A DNA stretch of 43,633 nucleotides from Chromobacterium haemolyticum DSM 19808 (GTDB lineage: Bacteria > Pseudomonadota > Gammaproteobacteria > Burkholderiales > Chromobacteriaceae): contig NZ_JONK01000038.1 of NCBI RefSeq assembly GCF_000711885.1, positions 1-43,633 of the forward strand. Direction: 5' to 3'. Every line of letters begins with the position of its first letter. Within the stretch, counting starts at the first letter, position 1. The notes under the pieces were generated by a model. That model made no database searches. It had not been told where the DNA came from and saw only the letters and a list, made by a program, of their open reading frames with translations. The translations under genes and the position numbers were made by a program. Shown one piece after another: positions 8,337 through 16,894 of this stretch.

Positions 8337-10613
8337 TTACTTGCTGTTCTGCGCGTCCACGGCGGCCAGGGCCACCATGTTGACGATGCGGCGAACCGAG
8401 GCGATCGGGGTCAGGATGTGAGCCGACTTGCTCATGCCCATCAGGATGGGGCCGATGGTGACGCCGTCGGAGGCGGAGACGCGCAACAGGTTGTAGCTGA
8501 TGTTGGCGGCTTCCACATTCGGCATGATCAGCAGGTTGGCGGAACCTTTCAGCGTGCTGTCCGGCATCGCCTGGTTGCGGATGCTTTCCACCAGCGCGGC
8601 GTCGCCCTGCATCTCGCCGTCGATTTCCAGGTCCGGCTGCGCGGCGCGGATCTGGTCGAAGGCGGCGCGCATCTTCTGCGCCGACGCGCTGTTCAGCGTG
8701 CCGAAACTGGAGTTGGACAGCAGCGCGGCCTTGGGCGCAATGCCGAAGCGCTTGATCGATTCGCTGGCCATGCGGGTGATGCTGGCCAGTTGTTCTGCGC
8801 TCGGGTCGGCGTTGACGTAAGTGTCGGCGATGAAGATGTTGCCGGTGGGCAGGATCAGCGCGTTCATCGCGCCGGCCACTTTCTCCGGGTTGTTGTAGCC
8901 GAGCACGGTTTCAACGATGTCGAAGTGCTGACGATACGGCCCGTAGGTGCCGCAGATCATCGCGTCGGCGTCGCCGCGGCGCACCATCAGCGCGCCGATC
9001 AGCGTGGTATTGCCGATCACGCGGCGGCGAGCCTGCTCTTGGGACACGCCCTTGCGCTTGGTCAGCTGGTAGTACTCTTTCCAGTAGTCGGCGAAGCGCG
9101 GATCGGATTCGTTGTTGACGATCTCGAAGTCCTTGCCGGCCACCAGCTTCAGGCCCAGCTTCTGGATGCGCATGTCGATGACGCTGGGGCGACCGATCAG
9201 GATGGGCTTGGCCAGGCCTTGGGTGACGATTTCCTGAGTGGCGTGCAGTACGCGCTCGTCCTCGCCCTCGGCCAGCACCACGCGTTTCTGGTCTTTCTTG
9301 GCCTGGGCGAACACCGGCTTCATGAACAGATTGGTCTTGTACACGAATTGGGCCAGTTGATCGGCGTAGGCGTCGAAGTCCTGGATCGGGCGGGTTGCCA
9401 CGCCGGAATCCATTGCGGCCTTGGCCACGGCGGGGGCGATCTTGACGATCAGGCGCGGATCGAACGGCTTCGGAATCACGTATTCCGGGCCGAAGGACAG
9501 CTCCTGGTCGCCGTAAGCGGTGGCCACCACGTCGTTCTGTTCCGCCAGCGCCAGGTCGGCGATCGCGCGCACGGTGGCCAGCTTCATCTCTTCATTGATG
9601 GTGGTGGCGCCCACATCCAGCGCGCCGCGGAAGATGAAGGGGAAGCACAGCACGTTGTTGACCTGGTTCGGGTAGTCCGAACGGCCGGTGCCGATGATGG
9701 CGTCCGGGCGAACCTCCTTCACCAGCGGCGGCAGGATTTCCGGCTCGGGATTGGCCATGGCCAGGATCAGCGGCGAGCGGGCCATGGATTTGACCATGTC
9801 CTGGGACACCAGCTTGGGACCGGACAGGCCCATGAAAATGTCGGCGCCGGTCATGGCGTCGGCGAGCTTGCGCTGGCCGTTGTCCTTGATCGCGTAGCGC
9901 TTCTTGGAGTCGTCCAGCTTCTCGTCGCGGCCTTCGTAGATCACGCCCTTGGAGTCGCAGACGGTGATGTTCTCGCGTTTCACGCCCAGGGCCACCAGCA
10001 GGTCCAGGCAGGCGATGGCGGCGGCGCCGGCGCCGGAAGCCACCACGCGCACTTGAGCGATGTCCTTCTCCACCAGGCGCAGGCTGTTCAGCACCGCGGC
10101 GGCGGCCACGATGGCGGTGCCGTGCTGGTCATCGTGGAACACCGGGATGTTCATGCGTTCGCGGCACTTCTTCTCGATATAGAAGCATTCCGGCGCCTTG
10201 ATGTCTTCAAGGTTGATGCCGCCGAAGGTGGGTTCCAGCGAACAGATGATGTCCACCAGTTTGTCCGGGTCCAGTTCGTTGACTTCGATGTCGAACACGT
10301 CGATGCCGGCGAACTTCTTGAACAACACGCCCTTGCCTTCCATCACCGGCTTGCCGGCCAGCGCGCCGATATTGCCCAGGCCCAGCACGGCGGTGCCGTT
10401 GGAGATCACCGCGACCAGATTGCCGCGCGCGGTGTATTTGTAGGCGTTCAGCGGATCTTCCACGATGGCGTCGCAGGCGGCCGCCACTCCGGGGGAGTAG
10501 GCCAGGGCGAGGTCGCGTTGGGTGGTGAGAGGCTTGGTCGGGGCAACCTGGATTTTGCCCGGGTTGGGGTACTGGTGGTATTCCAGTGCGCTCTGGCGCA
10601 ATTGCTCGTCCAT
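8337..10613 (-). CDS. maeB: NADP-dependent malic enzyme with PTA-like domain
   Basis: A 758-residue two-domain enzyme that decarboxylates malate to pyruvate with NADP+. Residues 1 to about 420 are the malic enzyme domain, with [40 protein letters not shown] (metal site) and the Rossmann stretch [17 protein letters not shown]. Residues from about 430 to the end form the phosphotransacetylase-like domain ([46 protein letters not shown]). In this family that domain is usually regulatory (acetyl-CoA sensing) rather than catalytic. Length matches E. coli MaeB (759). AGGAG lies 9 bases before the ATG. It sits just downstream of the dctPQM transporter but behind a terminator, so it is a separate unit. 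It likely feeds pyruvate and NADPH from imported C4-dicarboxylates. Confidence 0.96.
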   Translation of the reverse strand: MDEQLRQSALEYHQYPNPGKIQVAPTKPLTTQRDLALAYSPGVAAACDAIVEDPLNAYKYTARGNLVAVISNGTAVLGLGNIGALAGKPVMEGKGVLFKKFAGIDVFDIEVNELDPDKLVDIICSLEPTFGGINLEDIKAPECFYIEKKCRERMNIPVFHDDQHGTAIVAAAAVLNSLRLVEKDIAQVRVVASGAGAAAIACLDLLVALGVKRENITVCDSKGVIYEGRDEKLDDSKKRYAIKDNGQRKLADAMTGADIFMGLSGPKLVSQDMVKSMARSPLILAMANPEPEILPPLVKEVRPDAIIGTGRSDYPNQVNNVLCFPFIFRGALDVGATTINEEMKLATVRAIADLALAEQNDVVATAYGDQELSFGPEYVIPKPFDPRLIVKIAPAVAKAAMDSGVATRPIQDFDAYADQLAQFVYKTNLFMKPVFAQAKKDQKRVVLAEGEDERVLHATQEIVTQGLAKPILIGRPSVIDMRIQKLGLKLVAGKDFEIVNNESDPRFADYWKEYYQLTKRKGVSQEQARRRVIGNTTLIGALMVRRGDADAMICGTYGPYRQHFDIVETVLGYNNPEKVAGAMNALILPTGNIFIADTYVNADPSAEQLASITRMASESIKRFGIAPKAALLSNSSFGTLNSASAQKMRAAFDQIRAAQPDLEIDGEMQGDAALVESIRNQAMPDSTLKGSANLLIMPNVEAANISYNLLRVSASDGVTIGPILMGMSKSAHILTPIASVRRIVNMVALAAVDAQNSK

Positions 10614-10673
10614 TCTCTGGGACTCCTGAGGTTGATCTTTAGGTGGTTGGTTGGTGTAAGAGAGTGACTACAC

Positions 10674-10679
10674 ATTATA
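10674..10679 (-). promoter_or_regulatory. Candidate maeB promoter -10 box
   Basis: The minus strand reads TATAAT, an exact sigma-70 -10 consensus, about 60 bp upstream of the maeB start and just after the dctM terminator. No convincing -35 lies 16-18 bp further upstream, so it may need an activator. Confidence 0.4.
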
Positions 10680-10717
10680 CGGGCTTAACGGTGGACAGGG
10701 CTATCGTCTTGTCCGAC

Positions 10718-10749
10718 AAAAAACGCGATGGCATCGGCCATCGCGTTTT
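10718..10749 (-). terminator. dctPQM operon terminator
   Basis: On the minus strand, AAAACGCGATGG, loop CCGATG and CCATCGCGTTTT form a 12-bp perfect stem followed by further Ts. It lies 18 bp beyond the dctM stop codon. Confidence 0.88.
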
Positions 10750-10767
10750 CATGTCTGTCGGACGCTG

Positions 10768-12096
10768 CTAATTCAGCATGCCCAGCGCGCGCGGCAGCCA
10801 CAGCGAGATTTCCGGCACATAGGTCACCGCTACGAGGAAGCCCAGCATGGTCAGCAGCCAGGGCCATACCGCCACCGTCAGTTCGGTGATGCCCATCTTG
10901 GTGATCCCGGACGCGACGTAAAGGTTCAATCCCACCGGCGGGTGGCACATGCCCACCTCCATGTTCACCGCGATCAGAATGCCGAAGTGGATGGGGTTGA
11001 CGCCTAGTTTCACCGCCACCGGATAGAGGATGGGAGCCATGATCAGCACGATGGCCGACGGGTCCATGAAGTTGCCGGCGGCCAACAGCAGGATATTGGT
11101 CAGCAACAGGAAGGCCACAATGCCCAGACCCTGGCTGGTCATCCACGCCGCCATTGCCTGCGGAATCTGCTCGGACGCCAGCAGGAAGGAGAACAGTACC
11201 GCGTTGGTGATGATGTAGAGCAGCATCGAACTCATGGATGCGGCGTTCAGCAACACCTTGGGCACATCCTTCAGTCCCATGTCCTTGTAGACGAAGACCG
11301 CGATCACGAAGGCATACACCGCGGCCATCGCCGCCGCCTCGGTGGGCGTGAAGATGCCGCTGTAGATGCCGCCTATCACCAGCGCGATCAACAGCAGGCC
11401 CCAGACGCTGTCGCGGAAAGCCTGCCAACGCTCGCCCCAGCCGGCGCGGGGCAGGCGCGGGTAGTCGAACTTCTTGGCGCGGAACCAAGTGGTCAGGCCC
11501 AGCAGTAAGGACAGGCACAGACCGGGCAGCACCCCGGCCATGAACAACTGGCCCACCGAGGCGGTGCTGACGCTCATGCCGTTGGGGCCGGTGACATCCA
11601 TGCCGGCGGTGGCGATGCTGTACATCACCAGGTTGATCGACGGCGGAAACAGAATGCCCAGCGCGCCGGAAGTGGTGATCACCCCCGCGCCGAAGCGTTG
11701 CGGATACCCTTGTTTGACCATGGCCGGCAGAATGATGGAGCCCACCGCCACCACGGTGGCCACAGATGAGCCGGTGATCGCAGCGAACAGCGCGCAGGAC
11801 ACCACGCCAGCCAGGCCCAGCCCGCCGTACCAGTGCCCCACCAGCGTGGTGGCGAAGCGGATCATGCGTTTGGCTACCCCGCCGTGCATCAGGAAGTTGC
11901 CGGCCAGGATGAAGAAGGGGATGGCCATGATCTCGAACTTCTCTATGCCGGTGAACAGCTTCAGGGCCACCGACGTGACCGGCACGTCCGTCATGGTGAA
12001 CAGGAAGGTGAGCACCGTCAGGCCCAAGGAGATGGAGATCGGCATGCCGGTCAGCATCAGCAGCATCAGCAGGCCGAAAATGATCAACGCGCTCAT
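10768..12096 (-). CDS. dctM: TRAP transporter large permease (DctM)
   Basis: A 442-residue inner-membrane protein, the main translocating subunit of a tripartite ATP-independent periplasmic transporter. It is almost entirely hydrophobic, with 12 or more helices. DctM-family motifs include PFFILAGNFLMHGGVAKRM, ITGSSVATVVAVGSIILPAM, LGILFPPSINLVMY, IFTPTEAAAMAAVYA and VNMEVGMCHPPVGLNLYV. Its ATG overlaps the dctQ stop by 4 bp (ATGA), indicating translational coupling. The complex uses the sodium or proton gradient to import a solute delivered by DctP. The substrate is probably a C4-dicarboxylate, inferred from the binding protein and the neighbouring malic enzyme gene. Confidence 0.95.
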   Translation of the reverse strand: MSALIIFGLLMLLMLTGMPISISLGLTVLTFLFTMTDVPVTSVALKLFTGIEKFEIMAIPFFILAGNFLMHGGVAKRMIRFATTLVGHWYGGLGLAGVVSCALFAAITGSSVATVVAVGSIILPAMVKQGYPQRFGAGVITTSGALGILFPPSINLVMYSIATAGMDVTGPNGMSVSTASVGQLFMAGVLPGLCLSLLLGLTTWFRAKKFDYPRLPRAGWGERWQAFRDSVWGLLLIALVIGGIYSGIFTPTEAAAMAAVYAFVIAVFVYKDMGLKDVPKVLLNAASMSSMLLYIITNAVLFSFLLASEQIPQAMAAWMTSQGLGIVAFLLLTNILLLAAGNFMDPSAIVLIMAPILYPVAVKLGVNPIHFGILIAVNMEVGMCHPPVGLNLYVASGITKMGITELTVAVWPWLLTMLGFLVAVTYVPEISLWLPRALGMLN

Positions 12097-12683
12097 GGGC
12101 GGCCTCCGTGATGCATATCGTGCGGGTGCATATTGTCCAGTTGCTCGTCGCCCTCAATGCCGTCCACATGGCCGTGGTCATGCTTGGGCAGCGAGCCGGT
12201 CCTGATGAAGTTCCAGGCCACTTGAAGGAAACGGAAGCACATCAAGGTGGAGCCGCAGGGAATGGCCAGGTAGACCAGCCACATCGGCGCTTCCAGATCC
12301 GGAGAGGTTTGATCGGTGTGGGCGATGTTCCAGACAAAATCCCCGCCCATGACGGCGACGGTGCCGGTAAACAGCGCGCCGGCCAGCAGGCCGAACACGA
12401 TGAAGCGCCCGCGGCGCTTGTCGCTAAGCCGGTTGATCAGCAGATCGACGCCGACATGGATGCCGGTGCGCACGCCGTAAGCGGCGCCAAACTTGGCCAT
12501 CCAGACAAATAGGTAAATGGTCAGCTCCTGCGCCCAGGACATATTGATGTGGGCGAGCAGGGGCTGCAGAGTGGCGATGCCCGAACCGTAGCGGTGCAGC
12601 ACCGCGGTAAAGGTGATGAGGGTGGCGGCCCCCATCAGGCAGGCGATCATCCACTCCTCAAGGTGATCGAGGAATTTGAGCAT
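12093..12683 (-). CDS. dctQ: TRAP transporter small permease (DctQ) with histidine-rich tail
   Basis: A 196-residue membrane protein with four hydrophobic helices, the small subunit that pairs with DctM. Typical segments are MIACLMGAATLITFTAVLHR, NMSWAQELTIYLFVWMAKFG and GVRTGIHVGVDLLI. The ATG at 12683 is preferred because GGAG is about 6 bases upstream; an in-frame ATG at 12710 sits inside a hairpin with no ribosome site. The C-terminus is unusual: a tail of about 30 residues (from GSLPKHDHGHVDG to NMHPHDMHHGG) with seven histidines and several acidic residues, presumably cytoplasmic. DctQ proteins normally end soon after the fourth helix. The tail may bind metal ions, which is a guess from composition. 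It overlaps dctM by 4 bp. Confidence 0.93.
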   Translation of the reverse strand: MLKFLDHLEEWMIACLMGAATLITFTAVLHRYGSGIATLQPLLAHINMSWAQELTIYLFVWMAKFGAAYGVRTGIHVGVDLLINRLSDKRRGRFIVFGLLAGALFTGTVAVMGGDFVWNIAHTDQTSPDLEAPMWLVYLAIPCGSTLMCFRFLQVAWNFIRTGSLPKHDHGHVDGIEGDEQLDNMHPHDMHHGGRP

Positions 12684-12701
12684 GACTGTCTCCGCATGGA
12701 A

Positions 12702-12730
12702 CAAGAGCATGCCTGGCGGGCATGCTCTTG
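12702..12730 (-). promoter_or_regulatory. Intercistronic hairpin between dctP and dctQ
   Basis: A 12-bp perfect stem (CAAGAGCATGCC pairing with GGCATGCTCTTG, 5-base loop) fills the short gap between the dctP stop and the dctQ start. It lacks a T-run, so it is more likely a 3' mRNA-stabilising or partial attenuation element that raises the binding protein over the permeases. Confidence 0.65.
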
Positions 12731-12743
12731 AACCGGGCTGGCT

Positions 12744-13748
12744 TTATTTGGCCGGGTTGAAACCAGTTTCTTTATAGATCTGGTTTAGCAGATCCTGGCC
12801 AATGCGGCCGGCCATCTTGGCGTGAACCGGCGCCAGCGCCTTTTTGAAGGCGCTGCGTTCTTGCGGAGTGGGGGTGTAGATTTGAGTTTTGCCGGAAGCC
12901 TTGATGCCGGCCAGCGCGCGCTCGTTTTCCTTCTTGGCGATATCGTTGGCGTAAGTGGACGCATCGCGGATCGCGCTGTCCAGTTGGCCGCGCACATCGG
13001 CCGGCAAGCCGTCCCAGAACTTCTTGTTGACGATGACGGCGTAGCCCAGGAAGCCGTGTTGGGTCAGCGTCAGCTGCTTTTGCACCTCATAGGCCTTGCT
13101 GGTGTACAGATTGGACGCCTCCAGCTCGGTGCCGTCCACCACGCCAGTCTGCAGCGCCTGGTACACCTCGGAGAAAGCCATCACTTGCGGCAGCGCGCCC
13201 AGAGTGCGCATCTCTTCTTCCAGCACCTTGGACGACTGAATGCGAATCTTCAGGCCCTTGAGGTCGGCAGGGGTGCGGATGGGCTTGTTGGCGGAGAAGT
13301 TCTTGAAGCCGTTGTCCCAATAAGCCAGGCCTTTGATGCCCTTGCTCTCCAGCTTGCCCAGCAATTGTTTGCCGATGGGGCCGTGCATCACCTTGTTGAC
13401 CTGATCGTAGTTGTCGAACAGATAGGGCAGGTCGAATACCTCGAACTCCTTGACCCCCAGCGGGCCGAACTTGGCCAGGCTGGGTGCCAGCATCTGAACC
13501 GCGCCCAGTTGCAGCGCTTCCAGTTCTTCCTTGTCCTTGTACAACTGGCTGTTGGGATACACTTGCACCTTGACCTTGCCTTTGGTGCGCTCCTCCGCCA
13601 GTTTCTTGAAATATTCAGCGGCTTTGCCCTTGGGCGTGTCCGGGGAGACCACATGGCTGAATTTGATGAGGATTTCGCCGGCGGCATTGGCTACGCCGGA
13701 TAAAGCGAACGCGGCGCAGAGGGCCACGGCGGCTGTCTTCAGTTTCAT
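12744..13748 (-). CDS. dctP: TRAP transporter solute-binding protein (DctP)
   Basis: A 334-residue periplasmic protein that captures the substrate for the DctQM permease. A Sec signal peptide ends at VANA (cleavage after residue 22). DctP-family features follow: IKFSHVVSPDTPKGKAAEYF, FEVFDLPYLFDNYDQV, and the ligand-binding region LKGLKIRIQSSKV, in which R169 matches the arginine that clamps the carboxylate in this family. FSEVYQALQTGVVDGTE is also typical. Dicarboxylate specificity is the best reading, but DctP relatives also bind other organic acids. GGAGAT lies about 8 bases before the ATG. It is the first gene of the dctPQM operon and is divergent from a DctS-like sensor kinase. Confidence 0.95.
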   Translation of the reverse strand: MKLKTAAVALCAAFALSGVANAAGEILIKFSHVVSPDTPKGKAAEYFKKLAEERTKGKVKVQVYPNSQLYKDKEELEALQLGAVQMLAPSLAKFGPLGVKEFEVFDLPYLFDNYDQVNKVMHGPIGKQLLGKLESKGIKGLAYWDNGFKNFSANKPIRTPADLKGLKIRIQSSKVLEEEMRTLGALPQVMAFSEVYQALQTGVVDGTELEASNLYTSKAYEVQKQLTLTQHGFLGYAVIVNKKFWDGLPADVRGQLDSAIRDASTYANDIAKKENERALAGIKASGKTQIYTPTPQERSAFKKALAPVHAKMAGRIGQDLLNQIYKETGFNPAK

Positions 13749-13860
13749 TCTCTATCTCCATCTCACTTGTTTGGTGTTATAGGGAATCAATCAACCCATT
13801 GGCATTTTATGACCGGCAAAAGAGATTTAGCCGGCGCCATGGCCGATTTTTCCTTATGCG

Positions 13861-13876
13861 CTGTCCTTGTGGACAG
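13861..13876. promoter_or_regulatory. Palindrome in the dctP/sensor-kinase intergenic region
   Basis: CTGTCC, TTGT and GGACAG make a perfect 6-4-6 inverted repeat about 110 bp upstream of dctP and 80 bp upstream of the kinase gene. It is a candidate operator for a regulator of either transcript; the regulator is unknown. Confidence 0.4.
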
Positions 13877-13920
13877 TCTGCTTGTTCCGTGTAAAGTAGA
13901 ATTTCCTATTTCTTTCAACT

Positions 13921-13951
13921 ATTAGGGACTTCCGCATTAGGGCTTTCCCTA
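13921..13951. promoter_or_regulatory. Direct repeat plus palindrome before the sensor-kinase gene
   Basis: ATTAGGG occurs at 13921 and again at 13936, 15 bp apart and each followed by a pyrimidine-rich stretch. The second copy is part of a perfect TAGGG-CTTT-CCCTA palindrome at 13938-13951. The array ends 8 bp before the kinase ATG, so a bound protein would block initiation or the ribosome site. Confidence 0.4.
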
Positions 13952-13958
13952 GCATGTC

Positions 13959-16244
13959 ATGCAGATAAAAACTTTATTGTCACGCCGTTCTTCCCGCATG
14001 CTCTGGCTCAGCGTCAGCGCCTTGCTATTGGCCCTGCTGTTGGCGCTGGGCAGCCTGTTCTATCTGGTGTACCGCGACTGGCGCGACGAGCAGCAAGACA
14101 ACCTGATCCAGGAGGTGTTGTGGCTGGAGCAGTCCTTGCGCATGTATCTGGAAGGGCAGCAGGAATGGGCTGAAAACCTGGGCCGGGAAATCGAGAGCGG
14201 CAATATCGACAGTCAGCGTTTTGCTCGGCAAGCCGCGTTTTACCTGCGGGGCAACCCGGAACTGCTGAACATCCAGCAGGTAGACCTGGACGGCAAGGTG
14301 TTGCGCGACCAGCACGGCACCCGCCGCGACGGCAGCGTTCTGTCCGGCGAAACCTTCGACGCGTTGTGGCGCGCCAACCGATTGTTGCGCCCCAGCTACG
14401 GCGCGCCTTATCAGGGCAGCGACGGCAAATATCGTTTCGATCTGGCCGTGCCCATCGTCCACGACGGCAAGGCCCTGGGCGGGCTGCGGCTGTCCTACCA
14501 ACTGGATTTACTGCTGTTCAACCAAGTGCCGTGGTGGATCGCCTCCAAGAACTACATCAGCATCCAGGACCTGAGCGGCAAAACCCTGGCCAGCAAGTTC
14601 GACCCGGCGGAGCGCCCCGGCACCATCTCCCACCAGACCAGCTTCGACCCGCCCGGCTACGGCCTCTACCTGCACGCGGTCAGCTACCGCGCCGGCCTGG
14701 GCCTGACCCTGCCGGTGTTGTCCGGCCTGATCGCGCTGCTGCTCAGCGCGCTGCTGTACGCCGCCTGGCGCATCCGCCGCCACGTGCGTGAGCGCGCGCA
14801 CGCCGAGCAGGCGCTGGCCAAGGAAGTGTCGCTGCGCCAGGCGATAGAAGACTGCATGAAAAGCGGCCTGGTGGCCTTGGAGGACGAAGGGCGCATCGTG
14901 CGCGTCAACCGCGCCTTCTGCGACATGCTGGGCTTCAGCGCGGACGAACTGGTGGGCCAGGCGCCGCCCCATCCATTCTGGCCGGCGGACGACCACGAGG
15001 CCATGACCGCGGCGATCGCCGCGGTGCGAGACCATCGCCAGCCGGCGCAGGGCTTCGAACTGCGCTTTGCGCGCAAGGACGGCGAATTCATCGAAGTGCG
15101 GCTCTACGCCACCCCGCTGGTGGAGGCCGACGGCAGCCAGCGCGGCTGGATTGCCTCCTTGTTCGACATCACCGAACGCAAGCGACAGCGGTTGGCGCTC
15201 AACGCCTCCCACCAGCGCTTCCTCACCGTGCTCAACGGCCTGGTGGCCGGCGTGTGCGTGATGGAAGAAAGCGGCGGCCTGCTGCTGTACGCCAACCCCG
15301 CGTTTGCCCGGCTATGGCTGGCGGAAGAACCGGACGGCCCTTGCTGCGTGCTGCTGCCCGGCCTGCAGGACCAGCCAGAACAGGACGAATACGGCCTGGA
15401 ATTCACCACCGACGGCGGCGGCAGCTGGTTCCAGATGCACCGCCGCCGCATAGACTGGGTGAATGGCGAATCCGCCTGGCTGGCCATTCTGGCCGACGTG
15501 AGCGAAGACAAGGCGCGCGAGGGGCGGGAGCTGGCGCAGCAGGAACGGCTGCAAAACACCTCGCGGCTGATCGCCATGGGCGAGATGGCCTCCTCGCTGG
15601 CGCACGAACTGAACCAGCCGCTGACCGCCATCAACACCTACGCCGCCGGCGTTAGCCGTCGGCTGCCGGCGGAACTGGAACTTCCCGCCGGCGTGCGCGA
15701 GGCGATCCAGGAAATCGCCGGGCAGGCCAAGCGCGCCGCCCAGATTGTCAGCAGCATCCGCGCCTTCGTCAAAAAACACGAGCCGCAATTGCAACGCGTG
15801 GAGCCGGGGCCGGTGGTGCTGCGCGCCGTCGGCCTGGCGGAAGGCCTGGCCGTCAAGGCCGGGATCAAGCTGCAGGTGGAGCAAGACCCGGCAGGCTGCC
15901 TGCTGGATATGGATCCGGTGCTGATTGAGCAAGTGCTGCTCAATCTGATGAAAAACGCCATCGAAGCGATGCAAGAAGCCCAGACCAAGCGGCCCAGGGT
16001 CAAGGTGCGCACCTCCATTGGCACCGCCTTCTGGCGGGTGGAAGTGGTGGACAACGGCCCCGGCCTGTCCGAGGCCATGAAAAGCAATCTGTTTACTCCG
16101 TTTTACTCCACCAAGCCGGAAGGCATGGGCATAGGCCTGAACATCTGCCGCTCCATCGTGGAATTCCACCGAGGCGAGTTTGGCGCCAACAGCACCGTGG
16201 CCGGCGGCTGCGCCTTCTGGTTCACCTTGCCGCTGGCCAAGTGA
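13959..16244 (+). CDS. DctS-like sensor histidine kinase
   Basis: A 761-residue inner-membrane kinase. TM1 is at about 14-38 and TM2 at about 245-270. They bracket a periplasmic sensing domain of about 205 residues resembling the Cache-type ligand domain of DctS/DctB. Two PAS domains follow (about 291-411 and 414-521). The HisKA domain carries the phospho-accepting H549 in LAHELNQPLTAIN. The ATPase domain has the N-box LLNLMKNAIEAM, G1 box VVDNGPGLS and G2 box GMGIGLNICRSIVE. All catalytic motifs are intact. Divergence from dctPQM suggests it senses an external dicarboxylate and controls that operon. No response regulator gene follows; the next gene encodes a small secreted protein. The ribosome site is weak and overlaps a palindrome. 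Confidence 0.9.
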   Translation: MQIKTLLSRRSSRMLWLSVSALLLALLLALGSLFYLVYRDWRDEQQDNLIQEVLWLEQSLRMYLEGQQEWAENLGREIESGNIDSQRFARQAAFYLRGNPELLNIQQVDLDGKVLRDQHGTRRDGSVLSGETFDALWRANRLLRPSYGAPYQGSDGKYRFDLAVPIVHDGKALGGLRLSYQLDLLLFNQVPWWIASKNYISIQDLSGKTLASKFDPAERPGTISHQTSFDPPGYGLYLHAVSYRAGLGLTLPVLSGLIALLLSALLYAAWRIRRHVRERAHAEQALAKEVSLRQAIEDCMKSGLVALEDEGRIVRVNRAFCDMLGFSADELVGQAPPHPFWPADDHEAMTAAIAAVRDHRQPAQGFELRFARKDGEFIEVRLYATPLVEADGSQRGWIASLFDITERKRQRLALNASHQRFLTVLNGLVAGVCVMEESGGLLLYANPAFARLWLAEEPDGPCCVLLPGLQDQPEQDEYGLEFTTDGGGSWFQMHRRRIDWVNGESAWLAILADVSEDKAREGRELAQQERLQNTSRLIAMGEMASSLAHELNQPLTAINTYAAGVSRRLPAELELPAGVREAIQEIAGQAKRAAQIVSSIRAFVKKHEPQLQRVEPGPVVLRAVGLAEGLAVKAGIKLQVEQDPAGCLLDMDPVLIEQVLLNLMKNAIEAMQEAQTKRPRVKVRTSIGTAFWRVEVVDNGPGLSEAMKSNLFTPFYSTKPEGMGIGLNICRSIVEFHRGEFGANSTVAGGCAFWFTLPLAK

Positions 16245-16393
16245 GGCCTTGAATCCGGCCGGGTGGAATGACAAGTGGCTGATGGGTCAGGTGAACGGCG
16301 GGCGCTTCAATAACTATTGTTTGTCATGAGGCCTGGACCGACACGCGTCGCCCGCCAGCGCCGCGCATCCATTCACTCAGGCAGGAGAGGCTC

Positions 16394-16726
16394 ATGAGAA
16401 CCACAAGCGCGATGTGTCTATTGGCAGGCTTGCTTGCCGTCTTGACGATGGGGGCCGCCAATGCGGCGATCACTTTCAAGAAAGGCTGGAACGATCCCGA
16501 CAACAGCGATGTGAAAACCTACACCCAGGCCGAGGCCACCGAATACCTGCGCAATAAAAGCGATTCGTTGAAGGAAATGATCGACAAGCCCGCCTGCCAG
16601 CTGAATGTGTCCAAAGGCTGCCATCAGAAGAGCGATCCGCATTTCACCCTGGACGGCATCGGCTCCAAGGCGTCTTGCAAAAATGTTTACGCCGGTTCGA
16701 AAAGCATCCACGTCTCCTGCCCGTGA
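16394..16726 (+). CDS. Small secreted protein with four cysteines, unknown
   Basis: A 110-residue protein with a clear Sec signal peptide (MRTTSAMCLLAGLLAVL, cleavage after AANA, residue 24). The mature part of 86 residues has cysteines at 68, 76, 95 and 109, an even number that could form two disulfides in the periplasm or outside the cell. It is rich in lysine and polar residues with no membrane helix. I do not recognise a family. AGGAG is about 8 bases before the ATG, so expression is likely. It follows the kinase gene on the same strand with a 149-bp gap and may be a separate unit. Confidence 0.75.
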   Translation: MRTTSAMCLLAGLLAVLTMGAANAAITFKKGWNDPDNSDVKTYTQAEATEYLRNKSDSLKEMIDKPACQLNVSKGCHQKSDPHFTLDGIGSKASCKNVYAGSKSIHVSCP

Positions 16727-16894
16727 AGCGTTGAGGGCGCGTGAAACCGCTGGGCTCGCCGGTTTCCGGCGGGCCGTGCCGAATGGGCCGTGGCCGGGCT
16801 GGCGTCTGTTTCCCGGCGGCGGATTGGCTTATGCTGTGGCGGCGCGCCGGCATGTCCGCCGCGTCCGCCTTTCCTCATCCGACAGGAGCCCGCC

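Noticed and set aside
7986-10667. A very long open frame on the plus strand opposite maeB
   Set aside because: It is antisense to an intact maeB, and its His/Val/Gly-rich translation is typical of a GC-rich shadow frame.
10685-12181. An alternative minus-strand frame over dctM
   Set aside because: The true frame (10768-12096) has DctM motifs and hydrophobic helices; the other translation is Arg/His/Gly-rich.
13749-13958. Possible sigma-54 promoter before dctP
   Set aside because: No TGGCAC-N5-TTGC-like match was found on either strand.
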